This document shows, one piece after another, positions 47,710 through 57,828 of a stretch of DNA of 64,000 bases. The notes under the pieces are model-generated. The model had not been told where the DNA came from, made no database searches, and saw only the letters and a list, made by a program, of their open reading frames with translations. Each line of letters starts with the position of its first letter. The stretch's first letter is position 1. The stretch is from Gloeobacter morelensis MG652769 (lineage in GTDB: Bacteria; Cyanobacteriota; Cyanobacteriia; Gloeobacterales; Gloeobacteraceae): positions 2,232,001 through 2,296,000 of the forward strand of contig NZ_CP063845.1 in NCBI RefSeq assembly GCF_021018745.1, in the 5' to 3' direction. A program made the position numbers and the translations under genes.

Positions 47710-48158
47710 ACTGAAGACGGGTCTCCGTAGGAGAGATTTTGCAATGAAGACGACGCAGCTGCGCGCGTGGACTGTCGAGGAATACCACCGCATGATCGAG
47801 GCAGGCATCTTGACAACCGAGGACCAAGTAGAACTGCTTGAGGGACAAATTGTTCAGATGAGCCCGCAAAAGTCTCCCCATGCAGCAACAACCCATAAGG
47901 CATCGGATGTTCTGCAAAAAATTCTTGCTGAGACTGCACTGATTCGGACTCAATTTCCAATCACGCTATTGCCGGATTCGGAACCGGAGCCGGACATTGT
48001 GGTAGTTCGTCCAGACCCAAGATACTATCTAGAGCGCCATCCAGATGCTGGGGATATTCTGCTGCTGATTGAGGTCTCAGATTCCACCCTTGATTATGAC
48101 CGCAGGTGCAAAGCAGGGGTTTATGCTCGCGTTGGCATTGCCGACTACTGGATTTTGG

Positions 48159-49436
48159 TTCAAGGGGTGACAGACAAGGCTACGTGACGCTCAGCATCAA
48201 CCTTGCAGCCCGCAACCCGCGTCGATAGTCCCGGGCTTTGTTCCTACAGGTGTCTATCAAATTGTCGAGCCAGTCACCCAAACCCAGCACCGCCTGTGCC
48301 CAGTGCCAAGCGTACTGGCCAACCCGAAAAGGGCTGTGACGCCGCAAGCGTCGCTGCTTTTCTTGAACCCTGCCGGTGTACTTGTCCACCCCTATTCGCT
48401 CCAGTTGCAGACCGTTGAGCATCGCTGCACTCCAGGCAATCGATGCTAACAACAGTACCCGCATCATCCGTTCCTGACTGACGCGTACTTCTTCAAGATG
48501 GTAGCCACAGGATTTGACGTCTTTGTGCCAAACTTCGATTCCCCAACGGTCAGCATACAGCTCAAGTGCTTCGTGTAACTTTGGCCGGTCTGTCAAAATA
48601 TACCAGCCTTCACCCGGTTGCATATTCCGGATTTTTCGTTTCCAGATACAAGCAATATTGAACGGCTCGAATCCCTTGTTTTTACGATTTTTGGTGACGC
48701 GCACTCCGCCAAGAAACATCGACATTCCAGGTTGTAGTTCCAAAGACTTTAGCGAGCGAAAGTCTGCACCTTGTTGTCGAATATATTCACTGATTTTTAA
48801 TCTCAAGCAAAAGCCGGCCTTTCGACTGCGCAACCAATTGGCCAGCTTGACACTGCAAAACTCTCTGTCCCCCAACACCACGACGCGATAGGCAGAAAGT
48901 AGAGACAGAACCGGTGAGAGTAACAGTTGTTGGTCTTCGAGGTTACTGTTGCCAGGATGGTCGAGCAAGGTCCAATTGAGTGGCAAGGCATGTCTATGCC
49001 ACACCAGGGCCACTGTCAGCACGTTGTAGTGCCACCAGTCGGTGCGGTCGATCGCCAGTTTGAGTGTGGTTGTCTTGGAAAAGTGGGTCAGTACCAGGTA
49101 CAAAACCAATGGGAACCAAGCCTCGAAAATATTGAGTTTGTCGAGGGTGAGAAAGCGTTGGAGAGCGCGCTTGCGACTGTCGGCAGTGATCGGCAGCGGC
49201 AGTGCCTGGGAGAGTTTGCCCAAGGCGAGCTGTTTGTGGGTTTGCAAAGTGGCGACAAGCAAATGCAAAAACAGAGACTGTCGCGCAGTGAGCAGGTGTG
49301 CGAAGAAGGTCTGGTAGAATGCAGGCATCATTGTTTTTGGATGGACTTGGGCGACATCCCAAGTCCATTTTCCTATGTAGCGATGCCTGGAATGCTTGTC
49401 CAGTCCGGTTTGTGAGCTACTCTGTCACCCCTTGAA
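48159..49436 (-). mobile_element. IS4-like insertion sequence, 1278 bp, intact
   Basis: Both ends carry the perfect 16-base inverted repeat TTCAAGGGGTGACAGA (48159-48174, and its complement at 49421-49436). The element is flanked by a 9-base direct repeat GGATTTTGG (48150-48158 and 49437-49445), the target duplication. A single transposase gene fills it on the minus strand. The 9-base duplication is within the range known for IS4-type elements. Ends, duplication and transposase are all intact, so it should be mobile. Confidence 0.95.
48180..49331 (-). CDS. IS4-family DDE transposase
   Basis: This 383-residue transposase has the DDE catalytic triad: Asp95 (KLAIDRTDWW), Asp155 (VVLGDREF) and Glu266 within the IS4-type Y-R-E-K signature YADRWGIEVWHKDVK (Tyr259, Arg262, Glu266, Lys270). 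The length is typical. The start MMPAFYQTFF at 49331 lies about 90 bases inside the right end. The reading frame is undamaged. It runs opposite to the Uma2 gene it interrupts. Confidence 0.92.
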   Translation of the reverse strand: MMPAFYQTFFAHLLTARQSLFLHLLVATLQTHKQLALGKLSQALPLPITADSRKRALQRFLTLDKLNIFEAWFPLVLYLVLTHFSKTTTLKLAIDRTDWWHYNVLTVALVWHRHALPLNWTLLDHPGNSNLEDQQLLLSPVLSLLSAYRVVVLGDREFCSVKLANWLRSRKAGFCLRLKISEYIRQQGADFRSLKSLELQPGMSMFLGGVRVTKNRKNKGFEPFNIACIWKRKIRNMQPGEGWYILTDRPKLHEALELYADRWGIEVWHKDVKSCGYHLEEVRVSQERMMRVLLLASIAWSAAMLNGLQLERIGVDKYTGRVQEKQRRLRRHSPFRVGQYAWHWAQAVLGLGDWLDNLIDTCRNKARDYRRGLRAARLMLSVT

Positions 49437-49613
49437 GGATTTTGGATGTCAACACCCGGCAACTTCTCGTCTTCCGCGAGCCCGGCCCTGGAGGTTACTC
49501 CAAACAGTTTGCCCTTGGTGAAAGTGACAGCATTGTGCCGCTTGCCTTTTCTTCTATTCAAGTTGCGTTAAAGGATTTATTTCCTTGATGCTGAGTCGCC
49601 TATCCAAGAGATT

Positions 49614-50048
49614 GTGGCCATGGCTGGATGTACCTACCAGGAGCAATTCGAAAGCCTGATGACTGCCACCCGTTTTGTCTGGCGGTCTCTCCAACGCCGC
49701 GCGCCGGAGAGAGAGCCACGTTTGCGCTGGCAGTTGCAAACAAAATTGATTAGAAGTGCCTTGGGTGAAGCACAAAGCATTCACGAGCAGGCCAGACAAC
49801 ACCTCTTCTCGCTCATCGTCGCACCGGAAATGAGCCACTTGAGCTTCGCTGGGACCATGCAAGCGCTCAATCTGCTCCACATCCGTACTGTCGAGGTCAT
49901 TGAATCCATCGGCCGCGGCGAATCTGACGGCGAGGCTGGTGCACCAGTCCCTGCCCCCAAAATTCCACCCCCGGCGGCTTGCAGGCGGAGGCAGAGCCCC
50001 AAACGTGGTTTGTCTGGCCCCAGAACAGTTAAACAGGAGACAAACATC
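49614..50048 (+). other. Open region upstream of the 50049 gene, coding status uncertain
   Basis: Between the Uma2 remnant and the 50049 gene there are 460 bases. The plus strand is open from GTG 49614 straight into the 50049 gene in the same frame. It would encode a helical segment (YQEQFESLMTATRFVWRSL, LIVAPEMSHLSFAGTMQALN) then a Pro/Arg-rich linker. Composition is reasonable, so this may be a real N-terminal part or a degraded gene. A minus-strand frame (49554-50207) is also open but looks less protein-like. The good ribosome site at 50049 argues for an independent downstream gene. Confidence 0.35.
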
Positions 50049-50336
50049 ATGCCCGACATCTACACGCCGCGCCCCGATATCGTGATGCGCTTTCTCAAAG
50101 AAGCCGGTTTCGAAAGCCAGGTGCAGCCGACGATTTTGAAGGATCGGCCGCGGGACATTACCTATCGCTTCCGCACCGGCGATACCTACGTGGAGTTCTA
50201 CGTCCATGACATCAAAGCCCTCCCGGAGCCGCCCGGACCGTTGTTTGAGCCTGCTTCCGCCGCGGGCGGTGCGCTTGTCGGTGCCGCTTTGACCGCGGCT
50301 GTGGGCTGGTGGTTCGTCCGGCGCCGCATTGTGTAG
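50049..50336 (+). CDS. Small protein with C-terminal membrane anchor, 95 residues
   Basis: The product begins MPDIYTPRPDIVMRFLKEAG behind AGGAGA 8 bases upstream. It has a small alpha/beta domain (SQVQPTILKDRPRDITYRFR, TYVEFYVHDIKAL) and a C-terminal Gly/Ala-rich membrane helix (AAGGALVGAALTAAVGWWFV) ending RRRIV. It is probably tail-anchored with the domain in the cytoplasm. No family is recognised. The upstream frame is open for another 145 codons (see the separate entry), so a 240-residue form cannot be excluded. Structured repeat copy D follows its stop. Confidence 0.65.
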   Translation: MPDIYTPRPDIVMRFLKEAGFESQVQPTILKDRPRDITYRFRTGDTYVEFYVHDIKALPEPPGPLFEPASAAGGALVGAALTAAVGWWFVRRRIV

Positions 50337-50374
50337 TTTTCGCTTTTAAATTCTTTGGCTCCTTGGCTTTGCCC

Positions 50375-50562
50375 GACAGTCTGTGGGTGCGAGAGGTGGA
50401 ACCCCTTCGGGTTCCCCTCTCGCGCTCTCCCTCCCCGCGTCGGGGCGTGCCACCCCGACACCCCCGGACTTCAGGGCCCGGTCAGCGGGAGAGGTGATGG
50501 GTGGGCTTGGCCAATGTTTCCAGTGCGTGCACGCTTTGCGTGTTGACTACGGCGAAGAGGTC
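50375..50562 (+). repeat. Structured 3'-end repeat, copy D (subfamily 2)
   Basis: This copy is downstream of and in the same orientation as the 50049 gene. The main hairpin is at 50389-50423 with arms GCGAGAGG (50389-50396) and CCTCTCGC (50416-50423), beginning 53 bases after the stop. A second hairpin GTCGGGG/CCCCGAC is at 50439-50459 with loop CGTGCCA. The tail (GGGCTTGGCCAATGTTTCC and GTGCGTGCACGCTTTGCGTG) matches copy C. The distal edge abuts what looks like a truncated coding fragment. Confidence 0.83.
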
Positions 50563-50843
50563 GTCTGAAAACCTCAACGGACAACGGTTGCAGTCCTGAC
50601 GCCTATTCTACAAAGTACGATTTAATTGGTGAGTACGAGGGTGCACAAACTGCCTTCGAGAATGAACAGGACAGTGCACCATCTGTTCTTCTCCGGCTGA
50701 AGCAATTGCGGGATCGTGCCCTCGCCCGCATTGCCGACCTCGGCGACGGCAACGGTCTTGCCGGTAGCAAGACCAACAATCGTCCTCCTTCGCCCCTGGA
50801 ACCTGGTGATCTAGCCGCCGACCCGCAAATCGGGCCAGACTGA
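50547..50843 (+). pseudogene. Possible 3' remnant of a coding sequence next to repeat D
   Basis: After an in-frame stop at 50544-50546 the plus strand is open for 98 codons to TGA 50841-50843. The translation from about 50580 (DAYSTKYDLIGEYEGAQTAF, ENEQDSAPSVLLRLKQLRDR, ALARIADLGDGNGLAG) has a protein-like composition and ends in a Pro/Gly-rich tail. There is no ATG, GTG or TTG near its beginning, so it looks like the C-terminal part of a gene cut off at the edge of the repeat. The family is not recognised. It lies 81 bases before lipA. Confidence 0.45.
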
Positions 50844-50924
50844 GCGGCCATACTTCCAGCCCCGGCCCAATTGGGTAGCCGTTGGTCTGTGCGTTACACT
50901 CGCAGATGTCGTCCGCGAACTTTT

Positions 50925-51806
50925 ATGGTCACCAAACCGGACTGGCTCAGGGTCAAAGCGCCGCAGCGCGAGCGGGTGGGAGCAGTCAAAGATATCCTGC
51001 GCGATCTGGCGCTCAACACTGTCTGTGAAGAAGCCTCCTGCCCAAATATCGGCGAATGCTTCAAAGCCGGGACGGCGACGTTTCTGATCATGGGACCGGC
51101 CTGCACGCGGGCTTGCCCCTACTGCGACATCAATTTCGAAAAGCACCCCAAGGCTCTCGATCCCACCGAACCAGAGCGGCTTGCGGAGGCGGTGCGGCGG
51201 ATGGGTCTGCGCCATGTGGTGATTACTTCGGTCAACCGCGACGATCTGGCCGACGGGGGCGCTCTGCAGTTTGCCCGCTGCATCGAAGCGGTGCGCCGGG
51301 TCATGCCCCAAACGACTATCGAAGTGTTGATTCCCGATTTTTGCGGCTGCGAAGCAGCCCTCGATATCGTGATCGCCGCCCATCCAGAAGTGATCAACCA
51401 CAACACCGAGACTGTCCCCCGGCTCTACCGGCGGGTCAGACCCCAGGGCGACTACGAACGCACCCTCAGGTTGCTTGAGCGCGTGCGCGCCAAGGCACCC
51501 CATATCTATACAAAGTCGGGTCTGATGGCGGGGCTTGGTGAGAGCGAAGCAGAGGTCCTCGCGGTCATGGAAGATCTGCGGGGCGTCCACTGCGACATCC
51601 TGACCATCGGCCAGTACCTGCAGCCTACCCCCAAACACCTCAAAGTCGAAGCTTTCGTCGAACCGGCCGCCTTCGAGCGCTGGCGGCTTGCAGGCGAAGG
51701 GATGGGCTTCTTGCAGGTGGTCTCCTCACCCCTGACGCGCAGTTCTTACCACGCCGAGCAGGTCCAGCGACTGATGCGCTCCCACCCGCGGACTCCCAAA
51801 AATTAG
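50925..51806 (+). CDS. lipA: Lipoyl synthase
   Basis: This 293-residue radical SAM enzyme inserts sulphur at C6 and C8 of octanoyl groups on lipoyl domains. The auxiliary [4Fe-4S] cluster motif C-x4-C-x5-C is in [12 protein letters not shown] and the SAM-binding CxxxCxxC is in [18 protein letters not shown] near the C-terminus is the Ser ligand motif of LipA. The start [14 protein letters not shown] at 50925 is chosen over the in-frame 50871 codon, which would add an atypical Arg-rich stretch. No octanoyltransferase gene is adjacent. Confidence 0.95.
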   Translation: MVTKPDWLRVKAPQRERVGAVKDILRDLALNTVCEEASCPNIGECFKAGTATFLIMGPACTRACPYCDINFEKHPKALDPTEPERLAEAVRRMGLRHVVITSVNRDDLADGGALQFARCIEAVRRVMPQTTIEVLIPDFCGCEAALDIVIAAHPEVINHNTETVPRLYRRVRPQGDYERTLRLLERVRAKAPHIYTKSGLMAGLGESEAEVLAVMEDLRGVHCDILTIGQYLQPTPKHLKVEAFVEPAAFERWRLAGEGMGFLQVVSSPLTRSSYHAEQVQRLMRSHPRTPKN

Positions 51807-51827
51807 CACTCAGTCGGAGCAAAGGGT

Positions 51828-51854
51828 TAGCACTCTCGGGCCTTCAGTGCTAAA
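51828..51854 (+). promoter_or_regulatory. CIRCE operator of groESL
   Basis: TTAGCACTC-N9-CAGTGCTAA matches the HrcA-binding CIRCE consensus TTAGCACTC-N9-GAGTGCTAA with a single mismatch at the first base of the right arm. It lies 64 bases before groES. An additional perfect left half-site TTAGCACTC occurs at 51804-51812, just upstream and overlapping the lipA stop, without its own right arm. HrcA repression of the chaperonin operon follows from established knowledge of the element. Confidence 0.92.
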
Positions 51855-51918
51855 CTCAATTCTTGGAAGGGAACGGTTCCTTCCGAAAAGACTTTAGTGA
51901 GCTGTAAGCGAGGTTTGC

Positions 51919-53878
<1,960 letters not shown>

Positions 53879-53940
53879 TCTGCGCCAGTTTCAGGTGTCA
53901 GTAAGGGCACCCCAATGCCTGAAACCTGACAATTCAGAAT

Positions 53941-53967
53941 CCCCGGCCAATCGGCCGGGGATTTTTT
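53941..53967 (+). terminator. Rho-independent terminator after groEL
   Basis: CCCCGGCC-AATC-GGCCGGGG forms a perfect 8-bp GC stem (53941-53960), followed at once by A and six T's. It lies 62 bases after the groEL stop. A weaker stem TTTCAGG/CCTGAAA precedes it within the same gap. Confidence 0.93.
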
Positions 53968-54021
53968 GTAGGACCGCGTGCTAAAACGGGAGTGACTTGC
54001 CGCCGTCTTGAGGAGACTTCA

Positions 54022-54318
54022 ATGCTGAAGCGTGCCGCTCTGTTGCTGCTGGCTGTTCCTGTGCAAGCGATGAACGTGGCGATGGCCGGACATTTTTTGA
54101 ACCTGTTCAATCTCACAGACTCTGCGGCGATCGATGTGGTACCCATGGAGCAGGTCGCCAAAGAGTACGAGTGCCCCTACGCCCAGTCGGAACCCTACAC
54201 GTCGGTGCACATCGGCTCCGACGGCAGCGTCTCGGTCTACTACGGCAGCGACGGGTACGATACTTACGGCGAAGACGAAGAAGAGATTGCCGACGAGGAG
54301 CTTGAGGCTCGGGAGTAG
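54022..54318 (+). CDS. Small exported acidic protein, 98 residues
   Basis: This product has a hydrophobic N-terminus (MLKRAALLLLAVPVQAMNVAM) and an acidic C-terminal half rich in Tyr, Gly and Asp/Glu (YYGSDGYDTYGEDEEEIADE). The start at 54022 is chosen over an in-frame ATG at 53992 because it puts the signal-like segment first. It is followed 9 bases later by the aldolase gene. No family is recognised, and the acidic tail may bind metals. Whether it is cleaved or membrane-anchored is unclear. Confidence 0.68.
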   Translation: MLKRAALLLLAVPVQAMNVAMAGHFLNLFNLTDSAAIDVVPMEQVAKEYECPYAQSEPYTSVHIGSDGSVSVYYGSDGYDTYGEDEEEIADEELEARE

Positions 54319-54327
54319 CTTTTTATC

Positions 54328-55404
54328 ATGCTTTCCATCGCCGATATCGAGGAACTGCTCGGCAAAGAAGCCGAGCAGCTGCTGACGCACGAGTGCAAAG
54401 GCATCGTCAAAGACCAACTCCACCTGCCCGGTGCCGACTGGGTGGAGCGGATCATGACCCACTCCGACCGGCCGATCCCGGTGTTGCGCAGCCTGCAGGC
54501 GCTGCTCGATCGCGGCCGCCTGGGCGGAAGCGGGTACCTTTCGATCTTGCCCGTCGACCAGGGCATCGAGCACTCGGCAGGGGCATCTTTTGCCCCCAAC
54601 CCGATGTACTTCGACCCTGAGAACATCGTGCGCCTGGCCGTCGAAGGCGGCTGCAACGCCGTGGCTTCTACCCTCGGCGTGTTGGGGATGGTGGCGCGCA
54701 AGTACGCCCACAAAATTCCATTTATCCTCAAGCTCAACCACAACGAACTACTCACCTACCCCAACAAGTCCGAGCAGATTCTTTTTGCAAGCGTCAGACA
54801 GGCCCGCGATATGGGAGCGGTGGCCGTGGGAGCGACGATCTATTTCGGCTCACAAGATAGCGGTCGCGAAATAGTCGAAATTTCCCAGGCGTTCCAGTTG
54901 GCCCACGAGCTGGGTATGGCCACGATCCTCTGGTGCTATTTGCGCAACAACGCATTTAAGATCGACGGCATCGATTACCACACCAGTGCCGATCTGACCG
55001 GCCAGGCCAACCACCTCGGGGTGACCATCGAGGCCGACATCGTCAAGCAAAAATTGCCCACCGTCAACGGCGGCTACGAAAAGCTCAACGTCCAGTCGAG
55101 CTACGGCCGCTTCGACAAGCGCATCTACACCGAACTGACCACCGCTCACCCCATCGACCTCACCCGCTACCAGGTAGCCAACGGCTATATGGGCCGCATC
55201 GGTCTGATCAACTCGGGGGGCGAATCCGGCAAGGGCGACGACCGCGCCGAGGCGGTGCACACCGCCGTCATCAACAAGCGCGCCGGCGGCATGGGCCTCA
55301 TCAGCGGCCGCAAGACTTTCCAGCAGAAGACCTTCGCCGAAGGTGTGGCCATCTTCCACGCCATCCAGGATGTCTATCTCAACCAGGACGTGACGATCGC
55401 CTAG
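54328..55404 (+). CDS. Class I fructose-bisphosphate aldolase (FbaB/DhnA type)
   Basis: This 358-residue Schiff-base aldolase works in the Calvin cycle and glycolysis. The TIM-barrel signature is visible as [40 protein letters not shown] and [14 protein letters not shown], with the later glycine-rich phosphate site ([36 protein letters not shown]). It belongs to the archaeal/DhnA-type class I family common in cyanobacteria. The start is ATG 54328. It lies 9 bases after the 54022 gene. Confidence 0.9.
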   Translation: MLSIADIEELLGKEAEQLLTHECKGIVKDQLHLPGADWVERIMTHSDRPIPVLRSLQALLDRGRLGGSGYLSILPVDQGIEHSAGASFAPNPMYFDPENIVRLAVEGGCNAVASTLGVLGMVARKYAHKIPFILKLNHNELLTYPNKSEQILFASVRQARDMGAVAVGATIYFGSQDSGREIVEISQAFQLAHELGMATILWCYLRNNAFKIDGIDYHTSADLTGQANHLGVTIEADIVKQKLPTVNGGYEKLNVQSSYGRFDKRIYTELTTAHPIDLTRYQVANGYMGRIGLINSGGESGKGDDRAEAVHTAVINKRAGGMGLISGRKTFQQKTFAEGVAIFHAIQDVYLNQDVTIA

Positions 55405-55450
55405 AGTCCTTTACCCCATCTAAAATGGGCGACAGACGGGAGGGCGGATC

Positions 55451-56008
55451 ATGACGACGATTGACGAATTTTTCGGCGCTTGCCTGGGCAAGTGGTCCAT
55501 CGAGCGCACTTATCACTACCTGGGCGATGCCGAGGGCCGGGTGGAGCGCTCCCACACCAACTACGACATCCGCCCCCTCACCGCCGAGCGCCAGCGCAAG
55601 GTGCTCGCCGACAACGAACGGCCCACCGATACCCCCGAACCGCTCTACGGCTTTTATCTGGCCTTCGACACGCTTTCAGAGCGAGGCGAAAAGGTGGCGA
55701 TGGATCTCAACATCCTTTTTGTGCCAGCCCAGATCGAGGCGGGCGGATGCCTCGAAGGCGACTATTTGCGCGACCGGGCTTACGAGGAGGCCCGGCCGAT
55801 GGTGTCCCACTTTCGCTACGACCCCGAGCGCGCCGAACTACGGATGACGACGCGCTACACCCGCGTCGTTTCGGTCGATTCGATCACCCTCGTCCAGCCG
55901 GACCTGCGCATCCGCCAGATCCAGAACTTCCGCCGCCCGCAGTTCGACAGCCTGCCGCTGCGGGAACTGGAACTGGTCGGTTTTGGTGTCGAGAAGAAAG
56001 TCAGCTAA
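55451..56008 (+). CDS. Phycobiliprotein lyase of the CpcS/CpeS family
   Basis: This 185-residue lyase attaches a bilin chromophore to cysteine on a phycobiliprotein subunit. The N-terminal TIDEFFGACLGKWSIERTYH, the beta-barrel strands (SHTNYDIRPL, VAMDLNILFVPAQ), and the C-terminal RIRQIQNFRRPQFDSLP match the S-type lipocalin-like lyase family. The subunit and bilin specificity (CpcS, CpcU, CpeS or CpeU) cannot be decided by eye. The gene stands apart from any phycobilisome gene in this window. It is strong evidence for a cyanobacterial source. Confidence 0.88.
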   Translation: MTTIDEFFGACLGKWSIERTYHYLGDAEGRVERSHTNYDIRPLTAERQRKVLADNERPTDTPEPLYGFYLAFDTLSERGEKVAMDLNILFVPAQIEAGGCLEGDYLRDRAYEEARPMVSHFRYDPERAELRMTTRYTRVVSVDSITLVQPDLRIRQIQNFRRPQFDSLPLRELELVGFGVEKKVS

Positions 56009-56098
56009 CAGCTCGGAGCACGGCACTGGCAGCTGCTGTGGCCTGTCTCTCCAGGCTGGACGCTCAAACAAGCCACCCGTTTCCGGACAGGCCGGCTG

Positions 56099-56719
56099 TT
56101 AGAGCACACCTTGGCGCGGTTGGATGAAGCGACCGTCGGGCAGCGTGCTTAGATAATCAACCATCGAGCCTTCGCTATCGAGGCGGCCACCGTGCCAGAA
56201 AAGCTCCATCACCGACACTGAGCGCACGTTGGCCGGCAGTGACGGCAGGCGATTGTCGAGGTTGCGCACCGTCTCGACGGCCAGTTGGGCGGTATCGAGG
56301 GGCGCCGAAGTGTACTCAGGCACGACGCGGGCGTTGTAGACGTGGCCGTCGGCGCCGATTTCGTAGGCGACTACGGTGTACTCCCCAGCACTCACCCGAT
56401 CAAAATACAGATCGTGGTAGCGGCGGATCTGCCAGGAGAGGCGCAGGTTGAAGGCCCCGAGCGCTTCGGCATTCACCGTCGGCTCCTCGGGTTTGAACAA
56501 ATCGCCCACCTGGGCGGGCAGGGCCAGGGCGCTCTGGCCCCAGCGCACCAGCTTACCCGGGTTAAAGGTCTCGCGCAATTCGGTGGAGACGGCTTTGGCC
56601 ACGGCGCGGGTCGCCTGGCAGGGCGTCTGGGTCGCCAGCCAATGCCCGGCGACCGGAGTAAGGGTCAAAGCAAGACCCAGGACCAAAAACGGTTTCAAAA
56701 CGGCTGGCAGATGGTTCAT
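56099..56719 (-). CDS. Exported hypothetical protein, 206 residues
   Basis: This product has a hydrophobic N-terminus (HLPAVLKPFLVLGLALTLTP) and then a soluble domain with LRLSWQIRRYHDLYFDRVSA, YTVVAYEIGADGHVYNARVV and VSVMELFWHGGRLDSEG. The central pattern is a little like TonB-C domains, with a YxIxxDGxVxNxRVVxxSxxPxLDxAAxxAV-type layout (here ADGHVYNARVVPEYTSAPLD). The match is partial. The start at 56719 puts the signal segment first and drops an in-frame Cys-rich leader from 56857. Confidence 0.72.
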   Translation of the reverse strand: MNHLPAVLKPFLVLGLALTLTPVAGHWLATQTPCQATRAVAKAVSTELRETFNPGKLVRWGQSALALPAQVGDLFKPEEPTVNAEALGAFNLRLSWQIRRYHDLYFDRVSAGEYTVVAYEIGADGHVYNARVVPEYTSAPLDTAQLAVETVRNLDNRLPSLPANVRSVSVMELFWHGGRLDSEGSMVDYLSTLPDGRFIQPRQGVL

Positions 56720-56825
56720 CGCGAGATCCCCGGCGGTAAATCTGTGGAGAGGTGAAAGTGACTCGGGCTTTTGCGCCTGTGTTGCCAGAATACTACACGC
56801 TTCTAAAGCCGTGCCCCCTATGCAG

Positions 56826-56853
56826 ACGGGACACCCCAGATGGGGTGTCCCGT
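56826..56853 (-). terminator. Strong 12-bp hairpin between two minus-strand genes
   Basis: ACGGGACACCCC and GGGGTGTCCCGT form a perfect 12-bp stem with a 4-base loop. On the minus strand it starts 22 bases after the stop of the 56875 gene. No T-run follows, so it is a terminator-like or mRNA-stabilising hairpin instead of a textbook Rho-independent site. It could act in either direction. Confidence 0.6.
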
Positions 56854-56874
56854 TCAAACCGCCTGTGTCAATCG

Positions 56875-57483
56875 CTACGGCTTCGGATTGGCTTCACCTG
56901 CCGGGCGGGTGGTGTTCTTGGGCTGCAGGTTCGGGTTGGTGTTGCTGACACCGGAGGGCGGATCGGCGATTACAGCGTCGTTGGACCGACTCTGGCTCTC
57001 AGGTAGGTCAGTGGTGCGCGTGACATCGACGCGATCGGAGCTTTTGCCCATGCCTGAGGAGGTCTTGTTCGACTTTTTCGTGGAGCTGTCGGGCTTCATC
57101 GGGTCCATCGAAGTGCTCGGGCGCTCAGCCGCAGGTGTTCCGGCGCTCGGGGTGGCGTCGGTGCGCGGCTCACTGGTCGGACCGCTCTTGTCGTTCATCG
57201 GGCTGGAACGCGGGTTGTCGCTGCTCGGGGTCATGGGCTGCATCTTATTTTTGCTGTCCATCGAGCTGCCGGGGCGCTCGGCCGCGGGGGTACCGGCGCT
57301 TGGGGTGGCGTCGGTGCGCGGCTCGGTGCTGCGCGGGCCGCTCTCGTCGGTGGTCGGGTTGGAGCGCGGGTTGCTGGGAGTGGTCGAACTGCTACCGCCG
57401 TAGGGGGTGGTCGTCTGGGCCATGCCGGGCGCAGCCGACAGCAAAAGCCCCAGAGCGAGCAGTCCGGCGATGTGCATCTTCAT
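56875..57483 (-). CDS. Exported low-complexity Ser/Thr/Pro-rich protein
   Basis: This 202-residue protein has a signal peptide (KMHIAGLLALGLLLSAAPGM, cleavage near AQ) and a Pro/Ser/Thr/Asp-rich disordered mature part. Two copies of RTDATPSAGTPAAERP (about residues 56-71 and 111-126) mark an internal duplication, each followed by SSMD or STSMD. No globular domain is visible. It may be a surface or periplasmic linker-type protein. It is followed by the 12-bp hairpin. Confidence 0.68.
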   Translation of the reverse strand: MKMHIAGLLALGLLLSAAPGMAQTTTPYGGSSSTTPSNPRSNPTTDESGPRSTEPRTDATPSAGTPAAERPGSSMDSKNKMQPMTPSSDNPRSSPMNDKSGPTSEPRTDATPSAGTPAAERPSTSMDPMKPDSSTKKSNKTSSGMGKSSDRVDVTRTTDLPESQSRSNDAVIADPPSGVSNTNPNLQPKNTTRPAGEANPKP

Positions 57484-57828
57484 AAAGATCTCCAGTGAAG
57501 AGGGAAACTACGTACTCGACCATGATCCAATTCTGGCGAAATGAATACACTCCTCCTCAAGAAGGAAGTTTGGCCAGAGCTGGTGCCCGGCCCGCCTGTC
57601 CAGGGACGGATCCTCCCGCAGACCGGGGAGGCAGCTGCCGCAATTAAGTGCTAGCTGGGCGCAAGCCGACAAGATAAGGCAGGCAATCTCTCGGTTTAGT
57701 ATGGCTTTTTCTATTATTTCGCTGGCCGGTTGCGGTGGTATTGTTTATCCATTGCCAGGGCCAGGGGCGGCTCGATTGCATAAACAAGTTCCCATCTTGC
57801 TAAGGGTTTATGAAGATCGCTTTTGCTT
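57484..57828. other. Intergenic region before the caspase-STAND gene
   Basis: This is about 345 bases between the divergent 56875 gene and the caspase-STAND gene. No convincing gene is visible. It includes AT-richer stretches near 57690-57760 that may hold the promoter of the large gene. A purine-rich AAGGG lies about 25 bases before its ATG. No repeat or RNA fold is evident. Confidence 0.45.

Larger units (their letters stand above)
47744..49588 (+). pseudogene. Uma2-family gene interrupted by an IS4-like element
   Basis: The 5' part (47744-48158) encodes MKTTQLRAWTVEEYHRMIEA through VRPDPRYYLERHPDAGDILL and IADYWIL. The 3' part (49446-49588) resumes exactly in frame with DVNTRQLLVFREPGPGG and ends LKDLFP-stop. 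Removing the IS and one copy of the 9-base duplication gives a continuous 185-residue Uma2/DUF820 protein with no other damage. The insertion is therefore recent. The 5' fragment as it stands would be a 147-residue product ending with IS-encoded residues. The Uma2 family is a PD-(D/E)XK-like nuclease group of unclear role. Confidence 0.9.

Noticed and set aside
49554-50207. 217-codon minus-strand frame opposite the 50049 gene
   Set aside because: The plus-strand gene has a good ribosome site and a plausible membrane anchor. The minus frame has no motif and looks like a shadow.
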